Below, in pieces: positions 20,141 to 28,790 of a stretch of 64,000 nucleotides of DNA. The translations under genes were made by a program, and so were the position numbers. The notes beneath the pieces are model-generated. The model had not been told where the DNA came from. It made no database searches and saw only the letters and a list, made by a program, of their open reading frames with translations. The stretch's first letter is position 1. Each line of letters opens with the position of its first letter. The stretch covers positions 248,001 to 312,000 of the forward strand of contig NZ_JACIHE010000005.1 of NCBI RefSeq assembly GCF_014198245.1. The letters run 5' to 3'. The DNA is from Bradyrhizobium sp. cir1 (GTDB taxonomy: Bacteria; Pseudomonadota; Alphaproteobacteria; Rhizobiales; Xanthobacteraceae).

Positions 20141-20437
20141 TTAGGCCAGAACGCCCATGATGTCCGACTCCTTCATGATCAGGAGCTCTTCGTTGTCGAT
20201 CTTGACCTCGGTGCCCGACCACTTGCCGAACAGCACGCGGTCGCCGACCTTGAGGTCGATCGGAATCAGCTTGCCGGTCTCGTCGCGGCCGCCGGGGCCG
20301 ACGGCGACAACCTCGCCCTGGGACGGCTTTTCCTTGGCGGTGTCCGGAATGATAATGCCGCCCTTGGTCTTTTCCTCGGCGTCGATACGTTTGACCACGA
20401 CACGGTCATGCAGCGGACGAAATTTGGATTTAGCCAT
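20141..20437 (-). CDS. groES: Co-chaperonin GroES
   Basis: A 98-residue 10-kDa chaperonin. ATG 20437 has AAAGGGA upstream and gives the usual beginning [20 protein letters not shown]; the mobile loop [19 protein letters not shown] and the roof segment with GGRDETGKL are intact. The frame is open another 79 codons upstream but that region holds the CIRCE operator and promoter. It is the first gene of the groESL operon and caps GroEL in ATP-dependent folding. Confidence 0.98.
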   Translation of the reverse strand: MAKSKFRPLHDRVVVKRIDAEEKTKGGIIIPDTAKEKPSQGEVVAVGPGGRDETGKLIPIDLKVGDRVLFGKWSGTEVKIDNEELLIMKESDIMGVLA

Positions 20438-20529
20438 GACGTTTCCCTTTGGAGGCTCGCTTCGGAAGTAGTGGAAGTGGGTGGGGCGGCGCTTCCGCCC
20501 ACCCTCGTCCCGAGGATCGAACGGCGCGC

Positions 20530-20556
20530 TTAGCAATCGGGCTTTCCGAGTGCTAA
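20530..20556 (-). promoter_or_regulatory. CIRCE operator (HrcA binding site) of groESL
   Basis: On the minus strand TTAGCACTC, nine bases, GATTGCTAA: the consensus is TTAGCACTC-N9-GAGTGCTAA, so one arm is perfect and the other has one substitution. The 9-base spacing is exact. It lies 93 bases upstream of the groES ATG, and HrcA repression is expected; no hrcA gene is in the window. Confidence 0.92.
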
Positions 20557-20569
20557 TAGTGCGCCCGGG

Positions 20570-20596
20570 AATATGGCTTGGCCGCGATCCTGTCAA
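20570..20596 (-). promoter_or_regulatory. Probable sigma-70-type promoter of groESL
   Basis: On the minus strand TTGACA (20591-20596) and CATATT (20570-20575) are separated by 15 bases, directly upstream of the CIRCE element, which would then overlap the start of transcription as in other CIRCE-controlled operons. The spacing is a little short, so the assignment is tentative. Confidence 0.5.
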
Positions 20597-20752
20597 GCAA
20601 AGGTGGTTAAGCGATTGGTGAGGCGGATATAGGATGGTGGCATTGGAAACTTGTTCGGGGCGCCGGCGTATCAAAGGACGTCATTGCCCCGGCAGCGGTT
20701 TTGCGCTTGGCTGCGTGAGGGGTGCGGCCATGGTCTTGTTCGGGGGAATGCC

Positions 20753-21271
20753 ATGATCAGTTCAGCTCACGCGCGCACGGTCGCCAACCTGGCGGCTGCC
20801 TCTTGCCTGGCGCTGCTGCTCGGCGCCTGCGGCGGCGGCATGAACCTGCCGTCCTTCTCGTCGTCCCCGCCGCCCGAGGCGGAGCCCGGCACCGGTCCGG
20901 AAATGCCGGCGACCATCCGCGCCGACGAGATCGTCGGCCGCTGGGGCCTCGCCTCGTTCCAGAACCCGGCCGACCGCGCCCGCACCGAGGCGGCGGCGAG
21001 GGCTCAGTGCAAGAATCCTTACGTGATCACCGCCGGCTCCTCCGGCGGCGTGATCATGCATCTGGCCGACCAGGCAACGCCGCAGGAGCTGCGGCTGAAG
21101 GGCTCGCCCAGCGGCAAGAACTATATCGGGCCGGCCGGTCCCACCCCCGGCGAGCAGGACCGCGAGATCGTCTCCTTCGACGGCCGCGTCCTGATCACCC
21201 GCTTCATCGACAAGGACGCCGCCACCCGCTACGGCAACATGGTCTACGTCCGCTGCGCGCCAAGGGCGTAG
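20753..21271 (+). CDS. Lipoprotein of unknown function
   Basis: ATG 20753, with GGGGGAA upstream, gives a 172-residue protein whose N-terminus is a lipoprotein signal: hydrophobic ANLAAASCLALLLGACGGGM with lipobox LLGAC. A Pro/Ser linker (SSSPPPEAEPGTGP) precedes a globular region beginning EIVGRWGLASFQNPADRARTE, reminiscent of small lipocalin/AprI-like outer-membrane lipoproteins. Likely anchored in the outer membrane. No close family recognised. Confidence 0.7.
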   Translation: MISSAHARTVANLAAASCLALLLGACGGGMNLPSFSSSPPPEAEPGTGPEMPATIRADEIVGRWGLASFQNPADRARTEAAARAQCKNPYVITAGSSGGVIMHLADQATPQELRLKGSPSGKNYIGPAGPTPGEQDREIVSFDGRVLITRFIDKDAATRYGNMVYVRCAPRA

Positions 21272-21283
21272 TTTCTTTCCTCC

Positions 21284-21405
21284 GTCATGCCCCGCCTAGT
21301 GCGCAATTGCGCACGGGGGCGGGGCATCCAGTACGCCGCAGCTTCTCGACTCCAGCGTCGCCGTCTCTGGAATACTGGATCGCCCGGTCAAGCCGGGCGA
21401 TGACA
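21284..21405. repeat. BIME-like palindromic repeat, family A, copy 2
   Basis: Starts GTCATGCCCCGCC and ends CGGTCAAGCCGGGCGATGAC(A), like the copy at 16860, but has an extra internal palindrome GTGCGCAATTGCGCAC. Lies 13 bases after the lipoprotein stop. Confidence 0.85.
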
Positions 21406-21428
21406 GCGGAGGGGATGGTGCCAAAACA

Positions 21429-21456
21429 AAAACGCCGGCCCCAGGGCCGGCGTTTT
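21429..21456 (-). terminator. Terminator of cheZ
   Basis: CGCCGGCCC (21433-21441) pairs with GGGCCGGCG (21444-21452), flanked by AAAA/TTTT; on the minus strand the stem is followed by GTTTTTGTTTTGG. Strong and probably bidirectional. Confidence 0.85.
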
Positions 21457-21480
21457 GCTTTGTCCGTATCTCGCGTCCGC

Positions 21481-22266
21481 TCAGTCGAACAGCGCGTCGA
21501 TGTCGTCCTGCGAGGCGTGGCCGACGTCGCCGGCGAGCTTGGGGCCGTTGAGGAGCTTCTCGTCGTCGCTGCGCGTATCGACCGGCGCCGGCACATGGGC
21601 CTTGATCGCGTCGACGCCGCCCCAGATCTCCATCATCGCATTGATGTGCTGCTCGATGAACTTCATCGTGGTCATGACCTTGCTGATGCGCTGGCCGGTC
21701 AGGTCCTGGAAGTTGCAGGCTTCGAAAATCGAGATGACGCGTTCCTGGATGTCGTCGGCGAGCCGCTTCTGCTGGTCGGCCGAGTCCACCTTGGACATCG
21801 CGCTGGCGGCCTGGTCGATCGATTCCGCGGCTTCGAGGATCTGCTGGGTCGCCTGCTCGGTGCCGCCGACGACCGCGCCGAGCTCGCCATTGACCTTGGC
21901 CATTTCGCCGCCGTCGAAGCTCTTGCCGTGCAGCGTCGCGATTTCGCGCTTGGTGCGGTCGATGGCGTCGTGGATGAGGTCGAGCTCGACCTTCAGCTTC
22001 TCGCACTGCTCGATCTGCGCCCGGTAGGTCTCGAGCATGGTGCGCGCCTCGGAAAGCTCATGCGCGGTCGACGCGTCGATCGCCGCCATGGCGGCGCTGC
22101 CGGACAGCGGGGCAGCAGTGATGCCCTTCGCCATCTGGGCGCGGATCGCGCGCAGCTCGGCCATGATCTCGCTGTGCATCGGGGTTGCCTCTTCAGTCAC
22201 GTCTAGAATGGGCATCTCGCCACCGGCGATATCCTCGACACGAAAACGCTTGCGGTGAACAGCCAT
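21481..22266 (-). CDS. cheZ: Protein phosphatase CheZ (CheY-P phosphatase)
   Basis: A 261-residue, almost wholly helical protein. It contains the CheZ active-site stretch ACNFQDLTGQRISKVM (about residues 184-199), with the catalytic Asp and Gln of the DLTGQ motif, and ends in SQDDIDALFD, the C-terminal CheY-binding peptide. The middle is a long coiled-coil as in E. coli CheZ. It dephosphorylates CheY-P and so controls flagellar switching. No other chemotaxis gene is adjacent, which is common for cheZ in alphaproteobacteria. Confidence 0.88.
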   Translation of the reverse strand: MAVHRKRFRVEDIAGGEMPILDVTEEATPMHSEIMAELRAIRAQMAKGITAAPLSGSAAMAAIDASTAHELSEARTMLETYRAQIEQCEKLKVELDLIHDAIDRTKREIATLHGKSFDGGEMAKVNGELGAVVGGTEQATQQILEAAESIDQAASAMSKVDSADQQKRLADDIQERVISIFEACNFQDLTGQRISKVMTTMKFIEQHINAMMEIWGGVDAIKAHVPAPVDTRSDDEKLLNGPKLAGDVGHASQDDIDALFD

Positions 22267-22582
22267 CAGAATACTCCCCCCACCTCACTCACGCGTCTTT
22301 GTAGGCAGAAGCGATTTAACACGAAGTTCACAGCAGGAACTGTCGTTGCGGCCGCGCGCGACGGCGCGCAAAGAAGCGATTAACCATGCTCGCGCGGCGT
22401 TCATCGAAAATAAACGCTGATCGCCAAATTGCCGGCCCGCTCGCGACGTGGTGAATCGAAACGCCCGATACGTTTACCAAACAAAACGGCTTTTGCTTTT
22501 TATTGACCACGTCGCGGGCGCGGATCAGCCACCAGACCTGCATGACGCATGTGATCTAGACGAAACAGTACAGAGTACGTCG
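22267..22582. other. Divergent intergenic region between cheZ and the L,D-transpeptidase gene
   Basis: About 315 bases, AT-richer around 22380-22510. It must contain both promoters. I see no further gene, repeat or RNA. Confidence 0.45.
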
Positions 22583-23383
22583 ATGTTCAAGAAAATGTCT
22601 GTCGCGCTGCTTGGCAGCGCTTGCACCTTCATTGCCGGCGCGGATCGCGCCGCGGCGTTCGACAACACGGTGCCGAACGATCCACCCGCGGTGCTCTACC
22701 AGCCGCGCGTGCCGCCGGCGCCGGTGCGCGTCGCCTCCAATGCGAACATGGGCGGCGGCTTCATCGAGTTCTTGTTCGGCGACGGTCCGGGCCGCGGTCC
22801 GGCCTATGCGCCCGAGCGGCCGGTGTATCAGCAGCAGCCTGGCTATTACGACCAGCGCCGCCTGCCGCCGATGGGCGAGCCGCAGATGCAAGGTGCGTCT
22901 CTGCAGCAGGAGGCGATCGATCCGCGGCAGCGTCCGTTCGATCCGAAATTCGAGAAACAGGTCGTTGACTATAGCGGCAACGAAAGCGCCGGCACGATCG
23001 TGGTCGATACGCCGAACAAGTTCCTCTATCTCGTCGAGGGCAACGGCCGCGCGATGCGCTACGGCATCGGCGTCGGTCGTCCCGGCTTCACCTGGTCCGG
23101 CGTGAAGTCGATCACGGCCAAGCGCGAATGGCCGGACTGGACCCCGCCGGCGGAAATGCTTGCGCGCCGGCCCGATCTGCCCCGGCACATGGAAGGCGGC
23201 CCGGAAAACCCGCTCGGCGCCCGCGCGATGTATCTCGGCTCCACGCTCTATCGCATCCACGGCTCCAACGAGCCCTGGACGATCGGCACCAATGTCTCCT
23301 CCGGCTGCATCCGCATGCGCAATGAGGACGTCATCGACCTCTACGGCCGCGTCAATGTCGGCACCAAGGTCGTGGTGATGTGA
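22583..23383 (+). CDS. L,D-transpeptidase (YkuD/ErfK family)
   Basis: ATG 22583 is chosen because the product then starts with a signal sequence (MFKKMSVALLGSACTFIAGA); the frame is open 45 codons upstream through non-coding sequence. The 266-residue protein has a Pro/Gln-rich region (residues 70-125) and then a YkuD domain: GTIVVDTPNKFLYLVEGNGR, and the catalytic HGSNEPWTIG ... SSGCIRMRNED with the conserved His, Ser, Cys and Arg. Such enzymes make 3-3 cross-links in peptidoglycan or attach lipoproteins. Periplasmic; monocistronic. Confidence 0.9.
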   Translation: MFKKMSVALLGSACTFIAGADRAAAFDNTVPNDPPAVLYQPRVPPAPVRVASNANMGGGFIEFLFGDGPGRGPAYAPERPVYQQQPGYYDQRRLPPMGEPQMQGASLQQEAIDPRQRPFDPKFEKQVVDYSGNESAGTIVVDTPNKFLYLVEGNGRAMRYGIGVGRPGFTWSGVKSITAKREWPDWTPPAEMLARRPDLPRHMEGGPENPLGARAMYLGSTLYRIHGSNEPWTIGTNVSSGCIRMRNEDVIDLYGRVNVGTKVVVM

Positions 23384-23395
23384 TGTGTTTGCTTC

Positions 23396-23566
23396 GCCTC
23401 TCCCCGCTTGCGAGGAGAGGCCGCATTGCATCGGAGATGCAATGCGGGTGAGGGGGAGTCTCCGCGAGTCCAACTCTCACTCATTTTGCGGAGAGAGCCC
23501 CTCACCCCGACCCTCTCAGCGCGAGCGAAGCTCGTCGCGCCCCCGTAAGGAGGGGGAGAGGGAGAA
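23396..23566. repeat. Palindromic repeat cluster, CCTCTCCCC/GGGGAGAGG type
   Basis: Fills the gap between two convergent genes. Units include CCTCTCCCCGCTTGCGAGGA(GAGG), GCATTGCATCGGAGATGCAA(TGC), and GGCGCGACGAGC-like arms around CAGCGCGAGCGAAG. Ends CCCCGTAAGGAGGGGGAGAG. A second member is at 37191-37317. Confidence 0.75.
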
Positions 23567-23569
23567 GAG

Positions 23570-24394
23570 TCACGCGTAATCGCTGCCGCCGTCGTCACCG
23601 CCGCCGAAATCGCTGTCGTCGGCCATGTCCGTGTTGTCGTCGCGATCGTCGTCGTAGTTCTGGTCGTTGTTGTCGCGGTCGTTTGAGGCCTGGTCGAGGA
23701 CACCCTGGCGGGAGTCGCGGTTCGATCCGATGTCGTCGAGGCCGGCATCGCGCGCGAGCGAGCCGCCGGACTGGTCACTGCCGCCCCAAGGACTTCCACC
23801 AGCGCCGCGGTCGCCGAGGGCGTTGGTGTCGCCGAAGGCCTGCTGGTGCGATCCGCCCATCATGCCGCGGATGCTCGAGAGCAGCAGCGAGCCGCCGACG
23901 ACGCCGGCCGCGGCTGCCGCCGCCGTGCCGAGGAACGAGCCGCCGCCACCGCCGACCGGCGGAGCGCCATAGCCCTGACCCGGGCCTTGGCCGTAAGCCT
24001 GTCCATAGGGAGGCGGTGCGCCGTAGCCCGGCTGCGTCTGCTGCATCGCCTGGCCGCTGTTCCAGACCGGCCGCTGCTCACGCGGCGGCACGTTCGGAAC
24101 CGAGCCACGCGACGGACTCGACCCGAACAGCGTGTCGCGCATGGTATCGAGGAAGCCTCCGGACTGGGCCGGCTCAGGCGCATGGGCCGCTTCCAGCTCC
24201 TGGATGCGGGCATTGGCGCGCTTGAGGGCTTCATCCTGCACCAGCGTGGTCTGTACCAGCGCGTAGACCGCGCCCGGCGCCTTGCGCAGGCCGTCGGAGA
24301 TCGCAGCGATCGCGTCTGGATCGCGCGGTGCATTTTCCAGCTTTGAAAGCCGGTCGAAAAGGTCGTCGACGAGCTGGCGTTCCTGCGGCGTCAT
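23570..24394 (-). CDS. DUF2076 family protein
   Basis: ATG 24394 starts a 274-residue protein whose first 75 residues, MTPQERQLVDDLFDRLSKLE followed by APRDPDAIAAISDGLRKAPGA and VYALVQTTLVQDEALKRANA, match the helical DUF2076 domain. The rest is low complexity: a Gln/Pro/Gly/Tyr segment, one glycine/alanine-rich membrane-like helix (SFLGTAAAAAAGVVGGSLLL), and an extremely Asp/Asn-rich acidic tail. These proteins are often annotated as periplasmic ligand-binding sensors, without real evidence. Confidence 0.85.
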   Translation of the reverse strand: MTPQERQLVDDLFDRLSKLENAPRDPDAIAAISDGLRKAPGAVYALVQTTLVQDEALKRANARIQELEAAHAPEPAQSGGFLDTMRDTLFGSSPSRGSVPNVPPREQRPVWNSGQAMQQTQPGYGAPPPYGQAYGQGPGQGYGAPPVGGGGGSFLGTAAAAAAGVVGGSLLLSSIRGMMGGSHQQAFGDTNALGDRGAGGSPWGGSDQSGGSLARDAGLDDIGSNRDSRQGVLDQASNDRDNNDQNYDDDRDDNTDMADDSDFGGGDDGGSDYA

Positions 24395-24531
24395 GATCTG
24401 TCTCCTTCGCGCAAAACCAAGCGCGCAGGAGATGTAGGGTTCCATTGTGGCCCCAACAGTGCCGGCCGGATTAAATTTCGGTATGCGACAAGCTGCCTCT
24501 TAGCTGCCCCTTGGCCCGCTTTTCGCCGGTC

Positions 24532-25377
24532 TCATGCCAGTGTCACGTTGCTATCCGCCAGCAGGCGCGCGAAGGCATCGCCCGAGAGATAGGCGTGCTC
24601 GCGCTCGCGGACGTCCGTCATCGGATCGAGGCCGGCGAGGATGTCGTCGACGAATCCGGGATGGCACATCACGAGGCCACCGTCGGGCAGGCCTTCCAGA
24701 AACTGCCGCATCAGCGCGCCGAAATCGGCCGCACGCGTGAAATCATAGGCGCCGGCGAAGCCGGGATTGAAGCCGAGGCCGGCGCCGCCGGCGCGGCGGC
24801 GGAATTGCGCGCTGAGGATGTCGAGCACCATGGCTTTGGGAGAGGCCAGCCGCTGCGCCAGCGGCAGGTCGCGGCCGCCCTGGCGCACCCACGCCTGTGG
24901 CGCAGCTTCAGCGACCGCATCGACAAAGCCGTCGCGCACCTGCGGATAGAGCTGCACATGCTGATGGCCGTCGACGAAGTCAGGCGCGCGCCCGAACACA
25001 TCCGCGAACGCCGCGAGCTGCGCCTTCACCTCGGCGCGAAAGAATTCGCGGTCGAGCCGCCGTGCAAGGCCGGCGCGCAGCAGCTTTGGAAAGGGCATGA
25101 ACATGTCGCCATCGAGGGGACGGAAGTGCATGGTGAGCGGCCGGAACGGCGCCGACAGCGTGACATGCAATCCGATCGCGCAGCGCGGGCTGGCTTTCAC
25201 TGAAGCCAGCAGCGCCTCGGCCTCGCTGCGTTCGATCGCAGCTCCCACCATCATCACCGACGTGGCGTTCAGGCGGCCGCGTTCGATAAGGTCGCGGATG
25301 GCGCGGTTGACGCCCGGGCTGATGCCGTAATCGTCGGCGCAGAGCCAGATCCGCCGCGGGCTCGCGGCGGCGCTCAT
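24532..25377 (-). CDS. ChbG/HpnK family (YdjC-like) carbohydrate deacetylase
   Basis: The 281-residue product shows the metal-binding pattern of the YdjC fold: LCADDYGISPGVNRAI (Asp pair), IGLHVTL (His), and DFVDGHQHVQLYPQVRD (HxxxH). The family removes N-acetyl groups from oligosaccharides or lipid-linked sugars. ATG 25377 overlaps the stop of the glycosyltransferase gene by 4 bp, so the two are co-translated; a joint role in modifying a polyprenyl-linked or hopanoid sugar is likely. Confidence 0.85.
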   Translation of the reverse strand: MSAAASPRRIWLCADDYGISPGVNRAIRDLIERGRLNATSVMMVGAAIERSEAEALLASVKASPRCAIGLHVTLSAPFRPLTMHFRPLDGDMFMPFPKLLRAGLARRLDREFFRAEVKAQLAAFADVFGRAPDFVDGHQHVQLYPQVRDGFVDAVAEAAPQAWVRQGGRDLPLAQRLASPKAMVLDILSAQFRRRAGGAGLGFNPGFAGAYDFTRAADFGALMRQFLEGLPDGGLVMCHPGFVDDILAGLDPMTDVREREHAYLSGDAFARLLADSNVTLA

Positions 25378-26435
25378 TCGGCTGCCGTCCTGCTCGAGGC
25401 GTCCTGGCTCGAAGCATCCTGGGCATTGCCGGCCTCGAAATGCTTCTCGCTGTGCTCGGCGACGAAGTAGATCGGGCGCGCCTTCAGCTCGGAGAGGATC
25501 TTGCCGATATATTCGCCGACGATGCCGATCATGATGAGCTGCACGCCGCCGATCGTCATCAGGCCGACCACGAGCGAGGGATAGCCGGGGACCTGCTTGC
25601 CGGTGGTCCAGACCTCCCAGAGGATCGACAGGCCGAACAGGAAGGCACCGCCGGCGAGCACCACGCCGAGCAGGCTGGCGAAGCGCAACGGCGCCACCGA
25701 GAACGAGGTCAGGCCCTCGATCGAAAGACCAAGCAATCGCGCGGCGTTGAAGGTGGTGACGCCATGGGCGCGCGGCGACGGCTCGTAGTCGACCCGGATC
25801 TGGCGGAAGCCGATCCAGCTGGCGAGACCCTTGAAGAAGCGGTTGCGCTCCGGCAATTGCCTGAGCGCTGCGACCGCGCGCGGCGACAGCAGGCGGAAAT
25901 CGCCGGCGTCCTCGGGAATCTTCTGGCGCGCGCCCCAATTGATCAGCGCGTAGAAGCCGTGCACGGCGAGGCGGCGCAGGAAGGGCTCGTTGTCGCGATG
26001 CGCCTTGGCGGTATAGACGACGTCATAGCCGTCATCGATCCAGTGCCGCACCAGCTGCTCGACCAGGGCCGGCGGATGCTGGCCGTCGCCGTCCATGAAC
26101 ATCACGGCGCCGAGCCGGGCATGGTCGAGGCCGGCCATCAGCGCCGCCTCCTTGCCGAAATTGCGCGACAGCGACACCACCTGGACGTCGATCGCATCGG
26201 CCGGCAGCGAACGCGCGATCGACAGCGTCGCATCCGCGCTGCCGTCGTCGACATAGACGACCTCGCAGGGCAGCCGATAGCGCTGCAGCAAGGTTTTTGC
26301 GAGATCGCAGATCCGCTGGTGCAGGGCGGCGAGGCCCGCCGCCTCGTTGTAGACGGGGACGACAATCGACAATCCCTTCGCGGCGGCGCTCGTCGCGGTG
26401 GTCGTCAGGCCGGAAACGTCAGAGCCCAGCGTCAT
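25374..26435 (-). CDS. Family 2 glycosyltransferase with C-terminal membrane anchor
   Basis: A 353-residue GT2 enzyme of the polyprenyl-phosphate glycosyltransferase kind (GtrB/ArnC/DPM1 like). VVYVDDGSADATLS and VMFMDGDGQHPP hold the nucleotide/metal Asp residues, and FRLLSPRAVAAL, ERNRFFKGLASWIGFRQ are typical acceptor-region motifs. Two membrane helices follow (FASLLGVVLAGGAFLFGLSI and YPSLVVGLMTIGGVQLIMIG). It would transfer a sugar from a nucleotide donor to a lipid carrier at the inner membrane and hand over to the coupled deacetylase. Confidence 0.88.
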   Translation of the reverse strand: MTLGSDVSGLTTTATSAAAKGLSIVVPVYNEAAGLAALHQRICDLAKTLLQRYRLPCEVVYVDDGSADATLSIARSLPADAIDVQVVSLSRNFGKEAALMAGLDHARLGAVMFMDGDGQHPPALVEQLVRHWIDDGYDVVYTAKAHRDNEPFLRRLAVHGFYALINWGARQKIPEDAGDFRLLSPRAVAALRQLPERNRFFKGLASWIGFRQIRVDYEPSPRAHGVTTFNAARLLGLSIEGLTSFSVAPLRFASLLGVVLAGGAFLFGLSILWEVWTTGKQVPGYPSLVVGLMTIGGVQLIMIGIVGEYIGKILSELKARPIYFVAEHSEKHFEAGNAQDASSQDASSRTAAE

Positions 26436-26522
26436 CGATCAAGGTTCCAGAGGCGTTCAAGGTCATCGGAGCAGCATATGGTAGCTGCGGTTTGCTGTCG
26501 CTACGCTGAACGGACCTGAGGC

Positions 26523-27500
26523 TCACCGCCGCAGGAACGCCTCGAGCTTGGCGAACAGCGGGTTCTCCCGGTCGAACACGTAGTCGAGCGAGACCACCGA
26601 GACGGTCTCGGCGCCATGCTCGCGCAGGAAGCTCGCCAGCGCATAGAGCTGCCCCGGCGGGCAGTGCAGCGTCAGCATGCCCGACGAGGTCGGCCCGCCG
26701 AACGGGGCCTCGACGCCGAACCGGCTGTGGGCTTCGCCGAGCAGGGCGGCGTCGCACTGCCGGAAGCGGGTGCGGACCTCGCGGTATTTGTTGGCGCGCG
26801 CCCTTGCGGCGATGTGATCGAGGATGACGCGCGCGGTCTCGCGCGCCTGCGGCGACCAGTCGGCGTCCTTCGAGGCGACCAGATTGGCCTGGCTGCGCAG
26901 GATCACGCCGTCGTCGAGCACGCGGAGGCCGTTGGCGGCGAGCGTCGCGCCCGTGGTGGTGATGTCGACGATCAGCTCGGCGCTGCCGGCCGCCGGTGCA
27001 CCTTCGGTCGCGCCCGCGCTCTCGACGATGCGGTAATCGGTGATGCCGTGGCTCTGGAAGAAGGCGCGGGTGAGGTTGACGAACTTGGTCGCCACCCGCA
27101 TCCGCATGTGATGCTGCTCGCGGAAGCCGGTGGTGACGTCGTCGAGGTCGGCCATGGTGCGGACGTCGATCCAGGCCTGCGGCACCGCGACGACGACGTC
27201 GGCATAGCCGAAGCCGAGCCCCTCGATCAGCGACACGCGCTTGTCGGCGTCGGCGATATTCTCGCGCACCAGGTCTTCACCGGTGACGCCGAGATGGGCG
27301 AAGCCGCGGGACAGCTGCGCGGCGATCTCGCTCGCCGAGAGATAGGCGACCTCGACATTATCTAGCCCTGCGATGGTGCCGCGATAGTCGCGGGCGCCGC
27401 CGGCCTTCGACAGCTTGAGGCCGGCACGGGCGAAGAAGGCTTCGGTGTTTTCCTGCAGGCGGCCCTTGGAGGGAACGGCCAGAACGAACGGCGCGCTCAT
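26523..27500 (-). CDS. hisG: ATP phosphoribosyltransferase catalytic subunit HisG
   Basis: A 325-residue HisG. It begins with the PRPP-transferase half ([20 protein letters not shown]) and continues with [20 protein letters not shown] containing the PRPP loop. About 100 residues follow after the catalytic core, ending in a segment ([20 protein letters not shown] ... VSLDYVF) that looks like a divergent HisG C-terminal regulatory domain. It catalyses the first step of histidine synthesis. It lies 3 bp downstream of hisZ. Confidence 0.95.
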   Translation of the reverse strand: MSAPFVLAVPSKGRLQENTEAFFARAGLKLSKAGGARDYRGTIAGLDNVEVAYLSASEIAAQLSRGFAHLGVTGEDLVRENIADADKRVSLIEGLGFGYADVVVAVPQAWIDVRTMADLDDVTTGFREQHHMRMRVATKFVNLTRAFFQSHGITDYRIVESAGATEGAPAAGSAELIVDITTTGATLAANGLRVLDDGVILRSQANLVASKDADWSPQARETARVILDHIAARARANKYREVRTRFRQCDAALLGEAHSRFGVEAPFGGPTSSGMLTLHCPPGQLYALASFLREHGAETVSVVSLDYVFDRENPLFAKLEAFLRR

Positions 27501-27503
27501 GAC

Positions 27504-28655
27504 TTAAGCTCCCACCTTGCGACCGATCCGGTTCAGCGCGTCCACCCAGACCGAGAAGCCGACGGCAGGGATCGGCGCTGCCGAGCCGAGCTGGGTCATC
27601 AGCCCGTCATAGCGGCCGCCGGCGACCAGCGGCTCGGCGCCGTTGCCCCTGTGATGCAGCTCGAATTCGAAGCCGGTGTAATAGTCGAGCCCGCGCCCGA
27701 ACGCGGTCGAGAAACGCGTCTGCTTCACGTCGATGCCGCGCGCGGCCATGAAGCCGACCCGGCTCTCGAACTGGTCGATCGCGGCCGTGAGATCAAGCTT
27801 TGCGTCAGTCGTGAGCGCGCGCAGCTCGGCGATGGCATCGTCCGGATTGCCCGTGATCGACAGGAAGCGCTTGAGCACGGCGATGGCCTCGCGCGGCAGC
27901 GCGCCGCCCTTCAGCGTCGATTGCTCGAGGAAGCGGTCGGCGATCTCGGCCGTGGTGCGGCCGCCGACATTGGTGGTGCCGGCGATCGACATCAGATCGG
28001 TGACGAAGGCGAGTGCCGCCTTGCGGTCGGAGCCGGCGAGCGCTGCCAGCACGCCCTCATATTCGCTGCGTGTCGCGGTGGCCGCGGCCGCCAGCCGCTC
28101 CAGATCCTGCTCCAGGCTGATCTTGCGGTTGAAATCCTTGACCAGGCGGCGGCGCCAGACCGGATAGAGGTTGAGCGCGTCGAGCAGCGCGTTGAACAGC
28201 GCGACGTCGCCGGTGCGGATCTCGACGTCGCGGACGCCGAAGGCGGCGGTCGCCTCCAGCGCCAGCGCCAGCATCTCGGCGTCGGCCGCGGCGCGGTCCT
28301 GGCGGCCGAACGATTCGATGCCGGCCTGCAGGAATTCGCTGGCCTGGCCGCTGCGGTAGCGGAACACCGGGCCGAGATAGCTGAACCCGGCCGGCTGGCC
28401 GGCCCGGCTGGATGCGAGGTAGTCGCGGGCGACGGGGATGGTCAGGTCCGGGCGCAGGCAGAGCTCCTCGCCGGAGAGGTCCGTGGTCAGGTACAGGCTC
28501 TTGCGGATGTCCTCGCCGGACAGGTCCAGGAACGGCTCGGCCGGCTGCAGGATGGCGGGCTCGGCCCTGACATAGCCGGCCTGCGCGAACGACAAGAGCA
28601 GCGTATCCGCCCAGGCGGCGGAGCCGGCAGCATTTGAGGTGGCAGTCGCGGTCAT
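27504..28655 (-). CDS. hisZ: ATP phosphoribosyltransferase regulatory subunit HisZ
   Basis: A 383-residue HisS-like protein that lacks tRNA-charging function. Class II synthetase-like motifs are seen: LCLRPDLTIPVARDYLAS, FSYLGPVFRYRSGQASEFLQ, and the final DYYTGFEFELHHRG and GGRYDGL. HisZ activates and regulates HisG, which is immediately downstream. The ATG at 28655 is used rather than the GTG-type extension to 28694, which adds a Pro-rich stretch. Confidence 0.93.
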   Translation of the reverse strand: MTATATSNAAGSAAWADTLLLSFAQAGYVRAEPAILQPAEPFLDLSGEDIRKSLYLTTDLSGEELCLRPDLTIPVARDYLASSRAGQPAGFSYLGPVFRYRSGQASEFLQAGIESFGRQDRAAADAEMLALALEATAAFGVRDVEIRTGDVALFNALLDALNLYPVWRRRLVKDFNRKISLEQDLERLAAAATATRSEYEGVLAALAGSDRKAALAFVTDLMSIAGTTNVGGRTTAEIADRFLEQSTLKGGALPREAIAVLKRFLSITGNPDDAIAELRALTTDAKLDLTAAIDQFESRVGFMAARGIDVKQTRFSTAFGRGLDYYTGFEFELHHRGNGAEPLVAGGRYDGLMTQLGSAAPIPAVGFSVWVDALNRIGRKVGA

Positions 28656-28790
28656 CTCAGGGGTCCATCGTCCCGGTGGAACCGGGCAGGGCAAGGGGAG
28701 GCAAGCGAATTGGCGCAGCCCTTAGCATGGCCCGACAGCGGTTTCGACCTCCAAAGGATCAATCGCTTAACGGGCGGGCAATGCACGGGA

